From: G963701675 sp963701675
GTDB lineage: Bacteria > Planctomycetota > Planctomycetia > Gemmatales > Gemmataceae
DNA: 64,000 bases
Reading direction: 5' to 3'
Assembly: GCA_963701675.1 (NCBI GenBank)
Contig: OY969623.1
Coordinates: forward strand, 1,116,001 to 1,180,000
A program made the position numbers and the translations under genes. The notes under the pieces were generated by a model. That model searched no databases. It saw only the letters and a list, made by a program, of their open reading frames with translations, and had not been told where the DNA came from. Shown here piece after piece: positions 17,063-24,424 of the stretch (positions are counted from its first letter, which is position 1; each line of letters starts with the position of its first letter).

Positions 17063-17091
17063 TTGACTAGGCCGGGTACCACGGTTATGAT
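17063..17091 (+). promoter_or_regulatory. Sigma-70-type promoter of the ubiquitin-like operon
   Basis: TTGACT (17063-17068) and TATGAT (17086-17091) are separated by exactly 17 bp. Each hexamer differs from consensus at one position. The predicted transcript would start near 17098, about 97 bp upstream of the JAMM gene. The -35 lies only 12 bp upstream of the divergent hemW start. Confidence 0.7.
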
Positions 17092-17194
17092 GGGGAATGA
17101 AATCGGGCTTGTGCACATAGGGGACGGAAGCCGGCCCCGATCATGTGCCCCGCGTACAGAAGGCCGGCCAAAAGTCCTCACAAGGTTGGGGACG

Positions 17195-17890
17195 ATGTTT
17201 CAGTCGGCGTATGGTGCAGTCGAACGATTCGTCAGCGACTTGGGCCGTTTCGTGCGGGGCCGGCGAATCGAAGTTCCCGAAGTGTCATTCGCGGCGACCT
17301 CCGGTGTTTCCGGCTATCAACCGTTACACCGCGTCACGTTAACCGATGAGGTATGCCGCGCATTTTTCAGCGAGTACGCCGCCCATCGCCAAAGCGCCCG
17401 CGGTCACGAAGAAACAGGGTGGGTGCTGCTGGGATTGCGGGAAGAGACCGAGGCCATTGTCCTTGCGACGCTGCCCGCCGGCACGGAACGAAACGCCGGG
17501 GTCGCCCATGTTCGGTTCAACAGCACGGCACAAGCGCTGGCGAGCCGTATCGTTCGCCAGGCCGACCGGAGGCTTACCATGCTCGGCGTGGTACACACTC
17601 ATCCCGGCAGCTTGCGTCACCCCAGCGACGGTGACTATCGCGGCGACAGTCAATGGGTCGGGCGGCTTCGCGGCAAGGAAGGCATTTTTGGGATCGGGAC
17701 CGCCGACGAAGATGCCGATGCTGCCCCGGTCTACGTCCGCCAGATAAAATCCAACGTACAATGCTTCGCCCCGTATTGTTTCTCGTGGTACTCGCTGCGC
17801 CGGCGATGCCGCATATCGTCCTTTGACCATCAATGTGACGGTTGGTCCGGATTTGGCCCGGTTGTTGCACTCCGTTTGGGCGACGATTGA
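17195..17890 (+). CDS. JAMM/MPN-domain isopeptidase, first part of a frameshifted gene
   Basis: The frame gives 231 residues. The JAMM metalloprotease signature is complete: a Glu in HEETGWVLLG (about E73) and HTHPGSLRHPSDGD at 134-147, i.e. H-x-H-x7-S-x2-D. In bacteria such JAB proteins encoded with E1 and E2 proteins remove or mature ubiquitin-like or protein conjugates. The frame is natural to about residue 201 (FSWYSL), after which the residues look like out-of-frame sequence. Skipping one base near 17798 joins it to the next entry as FSWYSL-AGDAAYRPLTINV, giving a protein of about 318 residues. The ATG at 17195 has only a weak purine-rich Shine-Dalgarno. First gene of the operon. Confidence 0.88.
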   Translation: MFQSAYGAVERFVSDLGRFVRGRRIEVPEVSFAATSGVSGYQPLHRVTLTDEVCRAFFSEYAAHRQSARGHEETGWVLLGLREETEAIVLATLPAGTERNAGVAHVRFNSTAQALASRIVRQADRRLTMLGVVHTHPGSLRHPSDGDYRGDSQWVGRLRGKEGIFGIGTADEDADAAPVYVRQIKSNVQCFAPYCFSWYSLRRRCRISSFDHQCDGWSGFGPVVALRLGDD

Positions 17891-18152
17891 AACGCACGCC
17901 GATCGACTGGAACGGTTGGTGAGCCAACAAATGGGCGCACGGTTTCAAGTGGTGCAAGGAACAAACGGGCCGGCGCTTTCACTCACCATTCCTTTATCCG
18001 AACCAAAACGCGCCGTACGTGTCGTCCTGGAAGAGAAAGAGGTTCGTTACTTTGTCGTGAATGACAACGATATCCTGGCGGTTGACATTCGGGAGACCCA
18101 CGTGGATCGCGGCGTGTACTTGCTGCTCGCCGAGTTAGCTGCCAAAGCATAG
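17823..18152 (+). CDS. Detached C-terminal part of the JAMM protein
   Basis: 109 residues if read from the TTG at 17823 (a GTG at 17835 is another possible start). It overlaps the end of the preceding frame by 68 bp, which is unusual. The same frame is open upstream to 17748 and reads AGDAAYRPL directly before the start, matching what would continue FSWYSL in the JAMM frame. I therefore read it as the displaced C-terminal domain of the same protein (alpha/beta, e.g. IETHADRLERLVSQQMGARF and KRAVRVVLEEKEVRYFVVND). Alternatives are a real small second protein translated by coupling, or a programmed frameshift. There is no similarity that I recognise. Confidence 0.6.
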   Translation: MTINVTVGPDLARLLHSVWATIETHADRLERLVSQQMGARFQVVQGTNGPALSLTIPLSEPKRAVRVVLEEKEVRYFVVNDNDILAVDIRETHVDRGVYLLLAELAAKA

Positions 18153-18195
18153 ACGTGTTGTTCCTTTGTTTCTTTTTCTGGAAGGAGAACGTCGC

Positions 18196-18378
18196 ATGGA
18201 TTTCCGTCCTTTGAGCGACACGGAACGACGGCAACTGGTCACGGCGTTGCGAGGCAATGCCGAACACAACCGGACCATCCTGCTCGACCGCCGCGACACG
18301 AGCTTCGCCGGCGTCACCGAAGAGGTGACCGACGAAGAAGTGATTTCAGCGATCAAGTCGGTACCGTGCCACTACTAA
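18196..18378 (+). CDS. Small unknown protein in the ubiquitin-like operon
   Basis: 60 residues, ATG at 18196 with AAGGAGAA ending 6 bases upstream, so translation is likely. The sequence is polar and probably helical at the start (PLSDTERRQLVTALRGNAE) and acidic later (EEVTDEEVISAIKS), ending CHY. It has no C-terminal Gly-Gly and is shorter than a beta-grasp ubiquitin fold, so it is not an evident ubiquitin-like modifier. It lies 43 bp after the JAMM gene and 72 bp before the E2-like gene. Function unknown; an adaptor or substrate of the conjugation enzymes is possible. Confidence 0.7.
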   Translation: MDFRPLSDTERRQLVTALRGNAEHNRTILLDRRDTSFAGVTEEVTDEEVISAIKSVPCHY

Positions 18379-18379
18379 G

Positions 18380-18441
18380 CGAACGATGAACGATGAGCGA
18401 TGAACACGGTTTCATCGTTCATCGTTTCTCGTTCATCGTTT
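18380..18441. repeat. Inverted repeat of CGAACGATGAACGATGA type inside the operon
   Basis: Left arm CGAACGATGAACGATGAGCG; right arm includes TCATCGTTCATCGTTTCTCG and ends CATCGTTT. It fills the gap between the 60-residue gene and the E2-like gene and would form a hairpin in the mRNA just before the E2 start. A second copy of the same element is inserted in frame in the kinase gene at 62722-62799. Confidence 0.85.
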
Positions 18442-18450
18442 GGATTTGGT

Positions 18451-18876
18451 ATGGGTCTCTTGGACAGCGAAGCCGGGAAGCGCCGGTTGCTGAGCGTTGA
18501 AGTTCCGGTGATTGAGCGGTACAACGACGGTCGCGATTCGGCGTACAGGATTCAAGTGCTCCGCTTGGGCAGCACGTTGCTTTTGCGATACCGACTTAAG
18601 CCGGTGCACAACGTCTACCAACTTGAAACACGGCTGGTGTCGAGCTATCCAACGGTGCCTCCCGAAACACGCGTGATCACACCGCTCAAACACTGCCCGC
18701 ATTTGTTGGAAGGGCAGACACTGTGTTTATGGCGGCAAGGCAGCACCCGACAAAGCAGCCGTTGGGATCCGTCGCGTTACACCTGTGTTTTCGCCGTCCA
18801 AGCCGCTTGGCGGTGGCTGGCGTGCTACGAAATTTGGCACGAAACCGGCGAATGGCCGCTGCCGGAAGCCAAATAG
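18451..18876 (+). CDS. E2-like ubiquitin-conjugating enzyme homologue
   Basis: 141 residues with the plan of bacterial E2-like proteins. A beta-meander (residues 15-65) leads to YPTVPP (66-71), the counterpart of the E2 proline-rich turn. A conserved His follows (H81/H84) in KHCPHLL, then GQTLCLW with the candidate catalytic Cys92, and a C-terminal helix ending RWLACYEIWHETGEWP. The last element is shared with E2 domains of CBASS Cap2 and related systems. It should accept an activated C-terminus from the E1 next door. The ATG at 18451 is chosen because upstream in-frame sequence is the repeat; an ATG inside the repeat (18400) would add 17 low-complexity residues. Confidence 0.85.
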   Translation: MGLLDSEAGKRRLLSVEVPVIERYNDGRDSAYRIQVLRLGSTLLLRYRLKPVHNVYQLETRLVSSYPTVPPETRVITPLKHCPHLLEGQTLCLWRQGSTRQSSRWDPSRYTCVFAVQAAWRWLACYEIWHETGEWPLPEAK

Positions 18877-18894
18877 TGAACTGGGAAACATGAG

Positions 18895-19719
18895 ATGGCA
18901 CGCCTGTTCCAAGTCGGCGCCGGTAGCGGGGGGATGCCGGTTTTGGATGCGCTGGCACACGACGAACGGATTACGCACGTCACGCTGGTCGAGCCGGATC
19001 TGTACAAGAACCACAATGTGCGGCGGCATCCTTTCCCGCCTACCGCGATCGGTAAACTAAAAGCGGATGCGGCTACAGAGTGGTTGCGGGAACGGCGTCC
19101 CGAGCTTGAAGTCGTTGCGTTGCCCGTCGATCTCTTTGATCCGCTAGCCCAGGCGAAAATCTCGGCGGCAGTAGAACAGGCCGACATCGGGGTTTGTGCC
19201 GCGGACAATGAGGCCGCCAAGTTCCATTTCGATGCCCTCATGCGCAGGCATCGGAAACCGTGGACGCTGGGCGAAGTCCTGAGCGGCGGCATCGGCGGTT
19301 TCATTCATTGGTTCGCCCCTGACGGCCCGTGTTACGGCTGTGTGGCAAGTCACTTGCAACGGTCGGTTCAGACAGAAAAGGAAAAAGCACCCGATTACGC
19401 TCAGCCCAACGGCGTGCATGAAGAGACGACGATCCCGGCCAGCAAGCCGGCGATTCAGGCCATCGCGGCGTTGCATTCGCTGATAACCTTGCGCCTGCTG
19501 GAAGAAGGCGCGGCCTATTCGCCCGGATTTACGAGCCTCCTGTTCACGCTCCAACGGGTGCCCGGCGTGTTTGAGGAGGCCTTCCGTTCGTTTCGGTTCT
19601 GCATACCTCGGTCGGCGGAGTGCTTGATCTGCCGTCCGAGCGCGGAGCCGAATGTTTCCTCGTCGGAGGAACTCGATGTGGCCCTGGATCAAGCGCTGGC
19701 GCGACTGGGCAATGTATGA
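18895..19719 (+). CDS. E1-like (ThiF-family) adenylyltransferase
   Basis: 274 residues. The Rossmann-type nucleotide site is VGAGSGG at residues 7-13, followed by the acidic VEPD at the end of beta-2. The conserved Asn-Arg pair lies in HNVRRHPF, a Lys in IGKLKAD, and the Asp of AADN. Two CxxC pairs (CYGC and CLIC) form the structural zinc site of MoeB/ThiF/E1 enzymes. The protein would adenylate the C-terminus of a ubiquitin-like protein or other substrate and pass it as a thioester to the E2-like protein 18 bp upstream. It lacks the fused E2 domain of CBASS Cap2. Its last codons overlap the start of the next gene by 8 bp. Confidence 0.92.
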   Translation: MARLFQVGAGSGGMPVLDALAHDERITHVTLVEPDLYKNHNVRRHPFPPTAIGKLKADAATEWLRERRPELEVVALPVDLFDPLAQAKISAAVEQADIGVCAADNEAAKFHFDALMRRHRKPWTLGEVLSGGIGGFIHWFAPDGPCYGCVASHLQRSVQTEKEKAPDYAQPNGVHEETTIPASKPAIQAIAALHSLITLRLLEEGAAYSPGFTSLLFTLQRVPGVFEEAFRSFRFCIPRSAECLICRPSAEPNVSSSEELDVALDQALARLGNV

Positions 19720-20914
19720 TCTTTGGTCGATGCATAGGACCGGCCCCCAGCCGCAGGCCCTACAGTTCGCGTACGAAAAAGCCGGCCTGACCGTTGCCGA
19801 CCAGGCGATTCCTTGGAACGCCGATGTCGTTTCGGTCGAGGTGCTGCTGCGGCTGCCGGCCGCGGTTGCGCGCCGCAAGAGCGATTTTAGCCTACGACTT
19901 CCTGACCAGGCGCCGATCCCTGGCGACGCCTTGCGCCGGCAGGAGCACGACGAACGCTACCGGCTCGTCTTTCGACTCCAGCCCCCGACGCGCACTATCT
20001 CCGCGGAAATCGTCTGGCGCGGCCAGCGACTGGGACACCTGTCGCTTCCCGTGCTCAGCAAGGATGATTTTCTGGACCGGCTCCGTCTGCAATCACCGAC
20101 GCTCTTCGTTCGCCTTGAAAACCGGACGGTGGCATGTCAAACCTTCGTTTCCACGCAATGCCGCGGACTGATCGCGAGCGCTATTGTTTGCAGCCCCACG
20201 AGCCTGGTCCCGCTTCTTGATTTGGGGCTCAGTATGGAATTGCGCTCGGAACGAGGTACTTCGGCACAATCTGTTCCCGCACAATTCAACGCGTCGCAAT
20301 TGTGTGAACGGCAAGCGCTCATCACCATGGTGCCGCGCCGGTTTCCACGGCGAATAGGATCGTGGCTGGCTACGTGGTATGTGGCAGATCGGCCGTTAGC
20401 TACCCATCGCATTCGCTCGATCTCGCAGCGCAGTTTCTTGCGATCACTGCGAATCTCGGATACGCGCTTCGTGTCGCAATCGAAGAGCGGTCGCGTTACG
20501 GTTTCCCGTCAGATGCCTGTGCTAACTGAGGTTGAACGGGCCGGGCCGTGTTTTCTGGTTTGCAGCAGCGAACCTGGAATGGCAGGCGTCTGCGACCTGC
20601 ATGTCCGTGTGCAAGTGCCCAGTGCGGTTCATTCCCAGGCGGCGATGGAACAGCAAGTGCTAGTGACCGATGGGCCGACGGTCGTAGCGCCGGGAACGCT
20701 CGACGCATTCGAGTTGCTCAATGTCAGCGCATTCGAATTGCAGGTGAAAGGAGTGACATTGGGTACGCTCTCCACCAGCCCGATTCCCGTTGCGAATTTC
20801 AACAGCGAGGGCGGCTTCAAGCCGACGGCCGATTTTCCTTGGACTCCGGCAGCCGATGAAGAGCTAAACGAACGCCTGACGCGCTTGTTCGAGGAACGCG
20901 GCAATCAGAAGTGA
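19712..20914 (+). CDS. Unknown 400-residue protein, last gene of the ubiquitin-like operon
   Basis: 400 residues from the ATG at 19712, which overlaps the E1-like stop by 8 bp (ATGTATGA), implying translational coupling. There is no signal peptide or membrane segment. The composition suggests a multi-domain beta-rich soluble protein (alternating hydrophobics such as TISAEIVWRGQRLGHLSLPV and VCDLHVRVQVPS), with a possible metal or disulfide Cys at CQTFVSTQC. I recognise no family. Position and coupling suggest that it is the target, scaffold or substrate-recognition part of the conjugation system. A 28-bp palindrome follows 12 bp after the stop. Confidence 0.85.
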   Translation: MYDLWSMHRTGPQPQALQFAYEKAGLTVADQAIPWNADVVSVEVLLRLPAAVARRKSDFSLRLPDQAPIPGDALRRQEHDERYRLVFRLQPPTRTISAEIVWRGQRLGHLSLPVLSKDDFLDRLRLQSPTLFVRLENRTVACQTFVSTQCRGLIASAIVCSPTSLVPLLDLGLSMELRSERGTSAQSVPAQFNASQLCERQALITMVPRRFPRRIGSWLATWYVADRPLATHRIRSISQRSFLRSLRISDTRFVSQSKSGRVTVSRQMPVLTEVERAGPCFLVCSSEPGMAGVCDLHVRVQVPSAVHSQAAMEQQVLVTDGPTVVAPGTLDAFELLNVSAFELQVKGVTLGTLSTSPIPVANFNSEGGFKPTADFPWTPAADEELNERLTRLFEERGNQK

Positions 20915-20926
20915 AGCGTTATAGCC

Positions 20927-20954
20927 AAGCCCATGGGTTGCAACCCGTGGGCTT
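20927..20954. repeat. Copy 4 of 28-bp palindrome
   Basis: AAGCCCATGGGTTG followed by CAACCCGTGGGCTT; one mismatch between the arms. It lies exactly between two convergent stops (20914 and 20963), a place where a bidirectional terminator would be expected. Confidence 0.85.
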
Positions 20955-20962
20955 AGCAACAA

Positions 20963-21724
20963 CTACCTATCCCACGGCGCGCCGTCAGATCCCCACGGAT
21001 TCGACGCGCTCAATTGATTCAACTCTTGATAGTTCGAGAACGCCAACATTCCAAACATGAGAACGGTGAACCATCCGCCGGCAGGTAGATACTCACTGAG
21101 CGGTTTAGCACCGTTTATCACCATCAACGCGTGCGCCGCCAGGGCGCCGGCAACAACCATCGAAATCCCAAGTGCGATTCGGATACCGCGGCCCGGCATG
21201 AAGTAGTCGAAGAGCTCACGAGAGATTTGGCCGCCGTCCAAGGGCCAGATGGGAAGCAAGTTCAGCAATGGCCAGAATAGGTTAATCTCCTTCAGCATGA
21301 GTAAACTCGCGATAATGGGGCCTCTGGCCTTTCCATCCAAAAGCTCGCCGAAGAGTTTGTCGCGGTATTCATACGCGAAGTAAGCCAGTGCATAGGGCAG
21401 GAATTGAATCGCCGGGCCGGCCGCCGACACCGCTACCCGTTTCCAACGGTCAGCCAGGTCCTTGCTGCCGATCGCCAGTCCGCCGAAGCTGTATAGGACG
21501 ATATGTCCGCGTGAACCGAAGATCTGTCCCATCCAAACGTGGCCGAATTCGTGGATCACGATGGACACGAACACGCACAGGATCCAGATGAGAACATACT
21601 GCAAACCGATTTCTTGATAGCTCCATCCGAGCAACGCGGCGACCAGCCAGAACAGCGGGTGCACACGAACCGGGGTACCAAAAATTCGGAAATGAAGATC
21701 GCCGGGAGTGGGTTGCGGCTCCAT
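20963..21724 (-). CDS. Site-2 protease family (M50) membrane metalloprotease
   Basis: 253 residues starting at the ATG at 21724. The zinc motif HEFGH lies at 58-62 in a membrane segment, and the second motif NLLPIWPLDGGQ supplies the distal Asp. Five or six hydrophobic segments fit the minimal S2P core without PDZ or CBS domains. Such proteins cleave within membranes, often in regulated proteolysis; no anti-sigma partner adjoins it. A TTG at 21784 would add 20 residues overlapping the upstream gene, which is less likely. Confidence 0.88.
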   Translation of the reverse strand: MEPQPTPGDLHFRIFGTPVRVHPLFWLVAALLGWSYQEIGLQYVLIWILCVFVSIVIHEFGHVWMGQIFGSRGHIVLYSFGGLAIGSKDLADRWKRVAVSAAGPAIQFLPYALAYFAYEYRDKLFGELLDGKARGPIIASLLMLKEINLFWPLLNLLPIWPLDGGQISRELFDYFMPGRGIRIALGISMVVAGALAAHALMVINGAKPLSEYLPAGGWFTVLMFGMLAFSNYQELNQLSASNPWGSDGAPWDR

Positions 21725-21752
21725 CAAGAACACGGGACATGCTCCTTGCCGC

Positions 21753-22013
21753 TTAAAGAACGACGTGTTGCCGGTACAACTCAAACGCGCCCTGCCATGC
21801 TTCCTCGGACCGGGGAAACATTGCTTCCGTCACTGCGATCGGCGTAGGATTGTCGCCGGCGCTGAGGCTTGCGGACCACAGTCCGTCGGCGCCTTGCTCG
21901 ATTTGAATGGTGAATGGCGCAAGGTTCGGCGCGGTGAGCAGGTAACAATTCGTACCTTTCGCCTCGGCCTTGCCTTGTCGTTGGTTAAACCAAAACGGCG
22001 TGACAACGCTCAT
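21753..22013 (-). CDS. Small hypothetical protein
   Basis: 86 residues, ATG at 22013. The protein is soluble and probably beta-rich (TNCYLLTAPNLAPFTIQIEQGADGLWSASLSAG) with a C-terminal amphipathic helix (EEAWQGAFELYRQHVVL). I recognise no family. It ends 28 bp before the M50 protease start on the same strand, so the two may be co-transcribed. The strong strand bias of hydrophobic spacing suggests a real gene. Confidence 0.65.
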   Translation of the reverse strand: MSVVTPFWFNQRQGKAEAKGTNCYLLTAPNLAPFTIQIEQGADGLWSASLSAGDNPTPIAVTEAMFPRSEEAWQGAFELYRQHVVL

Positions 22014-22084
22014 GGGGCCTAGAGTAGGGCAGGGCGGGAGGCGCGGCTATAGGCGCCTACCTTGTAGTGGTACGTCTCAAGGCG

Positions 22085-22117
22085 AGAAACCCGGTTTCTG
22101 CAAGAAACCGGGTTTCT
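22085..22117. repeat. Hairpin of AGAAACCCGGTTTCT type
   Basis: AGAAACCCGGTTTCT and its exact reverse complement AGAAACCGGGTTTCT are separated by 3 bases. Similar motifs are known to me as dispersed repeats in cyanobacteria. It lies between a lipoprotein stop and the 86-residue gene, both transcribed leftward. Confidence 0.85.
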
Positions 22118-22145
22118 GGATGCGTCAAACCATACCACTGCCCAA

Positions 22146-22553
22146 CTACCCCTCGGATCGAAGTTCGCGCACCAGCAAGTTGATGCGTTGCAGAATCTCA
22201 TTGGCTTTTTTCTCATCACGCGCCTTGGCGGCCTGTTGCAATTGTTTCGCTTCAGACTCGAGGGATGAGGCTTTCTCCACGAAGCTTTCCTTTTGCCGCT
22301 CAGGCACGTCGGTTGCCTTCGGCAGGAATCGTCCGGTTTGCTCCAGGCTACGGCCGATGTCCTCGAGTTCGATCCAGGCGTTAATGTAAAACGATTCGGT
22401 TGCCGTCGTGGCTTGGGCACGCGCACGCACCAGGAGATCGGCGTACGTTTGCGGCAGCGAATCTTCGGGAAGCGGTTTCACGGCGGGTCGCTCGGAGGGG
22501 AGCGTACACCCTGCGAATGTCACTAGGAGAGCGATGCACAGCGCGCGGTTCAT
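22146..22553 (-). CDS. Putative lipoprotein, helical
   Basis: 135 residues, ATG at 22553 with GAGGTG 5 bases upstream. The signal peptide ends in the lipobox FAGC (Cys16). The mature part is charged and mostly helical, with a probable coiled coil at about 85-130 (KASSLESEAKQLQQAAKARDEKKANEIL). I see no known domain. It follows another small lipoprotein gene by 46 bp, suggesting a shared transcript. Confidence 0.8.
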   Translation of the reverse strand: MNRALCIALLVTFAGCTLPSERPAVKPLPEDSLPQTYADLLVRARAQATTATESFYINAWIELEDIGRSLEQTGRFLPKATDVPERQKESFVEKASSLESEAKQLQQAAKARDEKKANEILQRINLLVRELRSEG

Positions 22554-22599
22554 GTTGCACCTCACGAATGTCGATGCGACCAACCGCGCGGCGATGAGC

Positions 22600-22836
22600 C
22601 TAGCGGCCGGGCATCTGCGAGTTATCAAACCCAGGCCCATTGGGCCTTGCCGATGTCGGCGGGGCGAGTTGCGGGTTTTCGTCCGGCAATGCCAGGTATT
22701 CTCGACCGAGTCGCTTCTGTTCGCTGATCGGCAAGAGCGGATCATCCACGCGAACCGGTGGACGAGGTCCAAACGGGCCCACCATGTTCTGACAACCAGT
22801 CACGAACAAAAGACCGAGTAACAAGAGTCTACCCAT
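22600..22836 (-). CDS. Small putative lipoprotein
   Basis: 78 residues, ATG at 22836. The signal peptide MGRLLLLGLLFVTGC ends in the lipobox VTGC. The mature part is short and proline-rich (GPFGPRPPVRVDDPLLPISEQKRLGREYLALPDENPQLAPP). The segment 'ISEQKRLGREYLALPDE' recurs in planctomycete small lipoproteins as I recall them; function unknown. It is the first of two lipoprotein genes. Confidence 0.75.
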   Translation of the reverse strand: MGRLLLLGLLFVTGCQNMVGPFGPRPPVRVDDPLLPISEQKRLGREYLALPDENPQLAPPTSARPNGPGFDNSQMPGR

Positions 22837-23027
22837 TTTCTCTGTATCCTTCCGCCGGCCGATGGGATGTTGCGGGGACGTGGATTCCCATCCACAATTA
22901 TCGACCATGTTTCCATTCCGGCCGGACAACGGCGGGAAAATCCGCCGATTCCAGAAGAAATCATGCACGTCGGCCGTCTGACCGTCAGGCCTTGCGTAAC
23001 CCGTGCTCCTGAAGACTCAGCGGGGCC

Positions 23028-23240
23028 TCAATGCAGGTCCCTGAGAGCATTATAGCCGAGATACACCAACAATCCGCTCGCAACCATCACGACGAGGTGA
23101 ACAGCAAGATTGATGCCTTTTCCGAAGGGGACTCCCAGGAGGAGATTGAGGAAGAATAGCAGAAGTACCAGGCCGCCTGTCGCGATTGAGCCCCAACAAA
23201 GCACCTTTTCCATCGACGACAACCCTTTCACCGCCAGCAT
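23028..23240 (-). CDS. Small two-TM membrane protein
   Basis: 70 residues, ATG at 23240 with AAGGAAG 5 bases upstream. Two membrane segments (about 15-33 and 43-62) are joined by a short loop PFGKG. I recognise no family. It stands alone in a 1.2-kb stretch of small leftward genes. Confidence 0.7.
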   Translation of the reverse strand: MLAVKGLSSMEKVLCWGSIATGGLVLLLFFLNLLLGVPFGKGINLAVHLVVMVASGLLVYLGYNALRDLH

Positions 23241-23492
23241 GGTATCTTCCTTGCCCGAGTCCGCGCCGCCCATCGCATGACGACGACGCTGGCCGGGTAC
23301 GGCGGCGCCGGTTCCGATTGGGATTGGAACCATTGTAGTGAGCGGGGCACCGGCCGCAACGGCGGGCACGCCACCATCCTAACACCGTGGAACAGCTGCC
23401 GGTTGCGCGGATAACCAAAGGCCGCTCAGAAATGCGTTAGGAACGGTTTGGGTTGATGGATTGTAGGAGCTTTGCCGGGCGGAAGGCGTAAG

Positions 23493-24005
23493 TTAGCCGA
23501 AATCCATTAGGAGAGTTGAGGCCGGCGTCCGGATGAAACTGCAGCCCAGTTCCCATCCGTCCGACGACTTTCGGCAATGGCGAACTTCGATCTGTGTCCA
23601 ACTGGTGCTCGCGGAACATCGCCCAGGCCGCACGCTCAGGATCGTCCCCGCAGGCACCACATTTTCCTGCAATAGGCGCAATCCGCCGACGGACCGGTCC
23701 ATGACAATCGCGAACCACGGCGGCGCGTCATTTTCCGCATACTTGATCATTACGTCGGTGGTGTTTCCTTTACGCCGAAGTCCAATGCGTTTTTCGCTGG
23801 GACAACCGTAAACGAACGGGTCGTGTCGGTGCTCGTCATCGGCATTGGTGTTTTCAGGTAGCGGTTGTGATTTCTTAGATGGCGGCGATCCGACCATTCG
23901 GCGTGCCATCAAGAACACACCGAGAGTCAAAAGGACTCCCAGAGAAATGGAAATCAACGCCATTCGATTCGGGAAGTCGAGATTGGCAAACCAGTCGCTC
24001 AACAT
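23493..24005 (-). CDS. PilZ-like domain membrane protein
   Basis: 170 residues, ATG at 24005 preceded by AGGAGA at 6 bases. One TM segment lies near residues 16-33 (MALISISLGVLLTLGVFLMAR). The C-terminal half looks like a PilZ-type beta-barrel: an Arg-rich SEKRIGLRRKGN leads into it, DRSVGGLRLL stands where PilZ proteins have DxSxxG, and VRHCRKSSDGWELGCSF closes it. PilZ domains bind cyclic di-GMP, but the RxxxR motif is not exact here, so binding is uncertain. Confidence 0.75.
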   Translation of the reverse strand: MLSDWFANLDFPNRMALISISLGVLLTLGVFLMARRMVGSPPSKKSQPLPENTNADDEHRHDPFVYGCPSEKRIGLRRKGNTTDVMIKYAENDAPPWFAIVMDRSVGGLRLLQENVVPAGTILSVRPGRCSASTSWTQIEVRHCRKSSDGWELGCSFIRTPASTLLMDFG

Positions 24006-24424
24006 GAAAGTCTCCTGCGGGGTAGCTTCAGTGGCTACCACGTCCCCAATGACGTTGGCGATTGCTTCCTTGTGAATCGCGATAATGCACTGCACCCACC
24101 GAGACGCTTGAAAAGGCAACTAATGCGTCCACGGTGTTCCGAGGGGCAGGCATCCAATTATAGGCTTGATTAAACCCGCAAAGCAAATCCCTGTTCCGTA
24201 AGTACCACAAATTCAGGGTGCAGTGAGGGCCGCTCCAGTTCACTATTTTGCCTGCCTTTCTTAAACAAAGCCGTCCATCGGCCCATTGCGAAGAACCAGT
24301 GATCGCTGTACCAGTGCACTAAGGCTTTGGCGTGTACTGCTTTAACGCGTTTTAGCATCTACCGACGCCCTTTCTGTTACCCGGCTTGCCGACAGCGGAG
24401 TACGTCGGTACCATCCCCGACGCC
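24006..24424. other. Intergenic region without recognised gene
   Basis: 419 bp between divergent genes. Two short overlapping leftward frames (24028-24243 and 24170-24358) lack a Shine-Dalgarno and family resemblance, and I do not call them. I see no repeat. Promoters for both flanking genes must be here. Confidence 0.5.

Noticed and set aside
17761..17826. 21-codon open frame MLRPVLFLVVLAAPA... ending at the TTG of the next frame
   Set aside because: It looks like a leader peptide, but it lies inside the JAMM coding region in a third frame, and the frameshift explanation accounts for the region better.
17195..20914. Type II CBASS operon
   Set aside because: No CD-NTase or effector gene is present, and the E1 and E2 are separate rather than the Cap2 fusion.
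22019..22426. 135-codon leftward frame overlapping the lipoprotein gene
   Set aside because: Basic, Ser/Arg-rich composition; the lipoprotein frame with its lipobox and Shine-Dalgarno is clearly the coding one.
24028..24358. Two small leftward open frames
   Set aside because: They overlap each other in different frames, lack Shine-Dalgarno sites and show no protein-like pattern.
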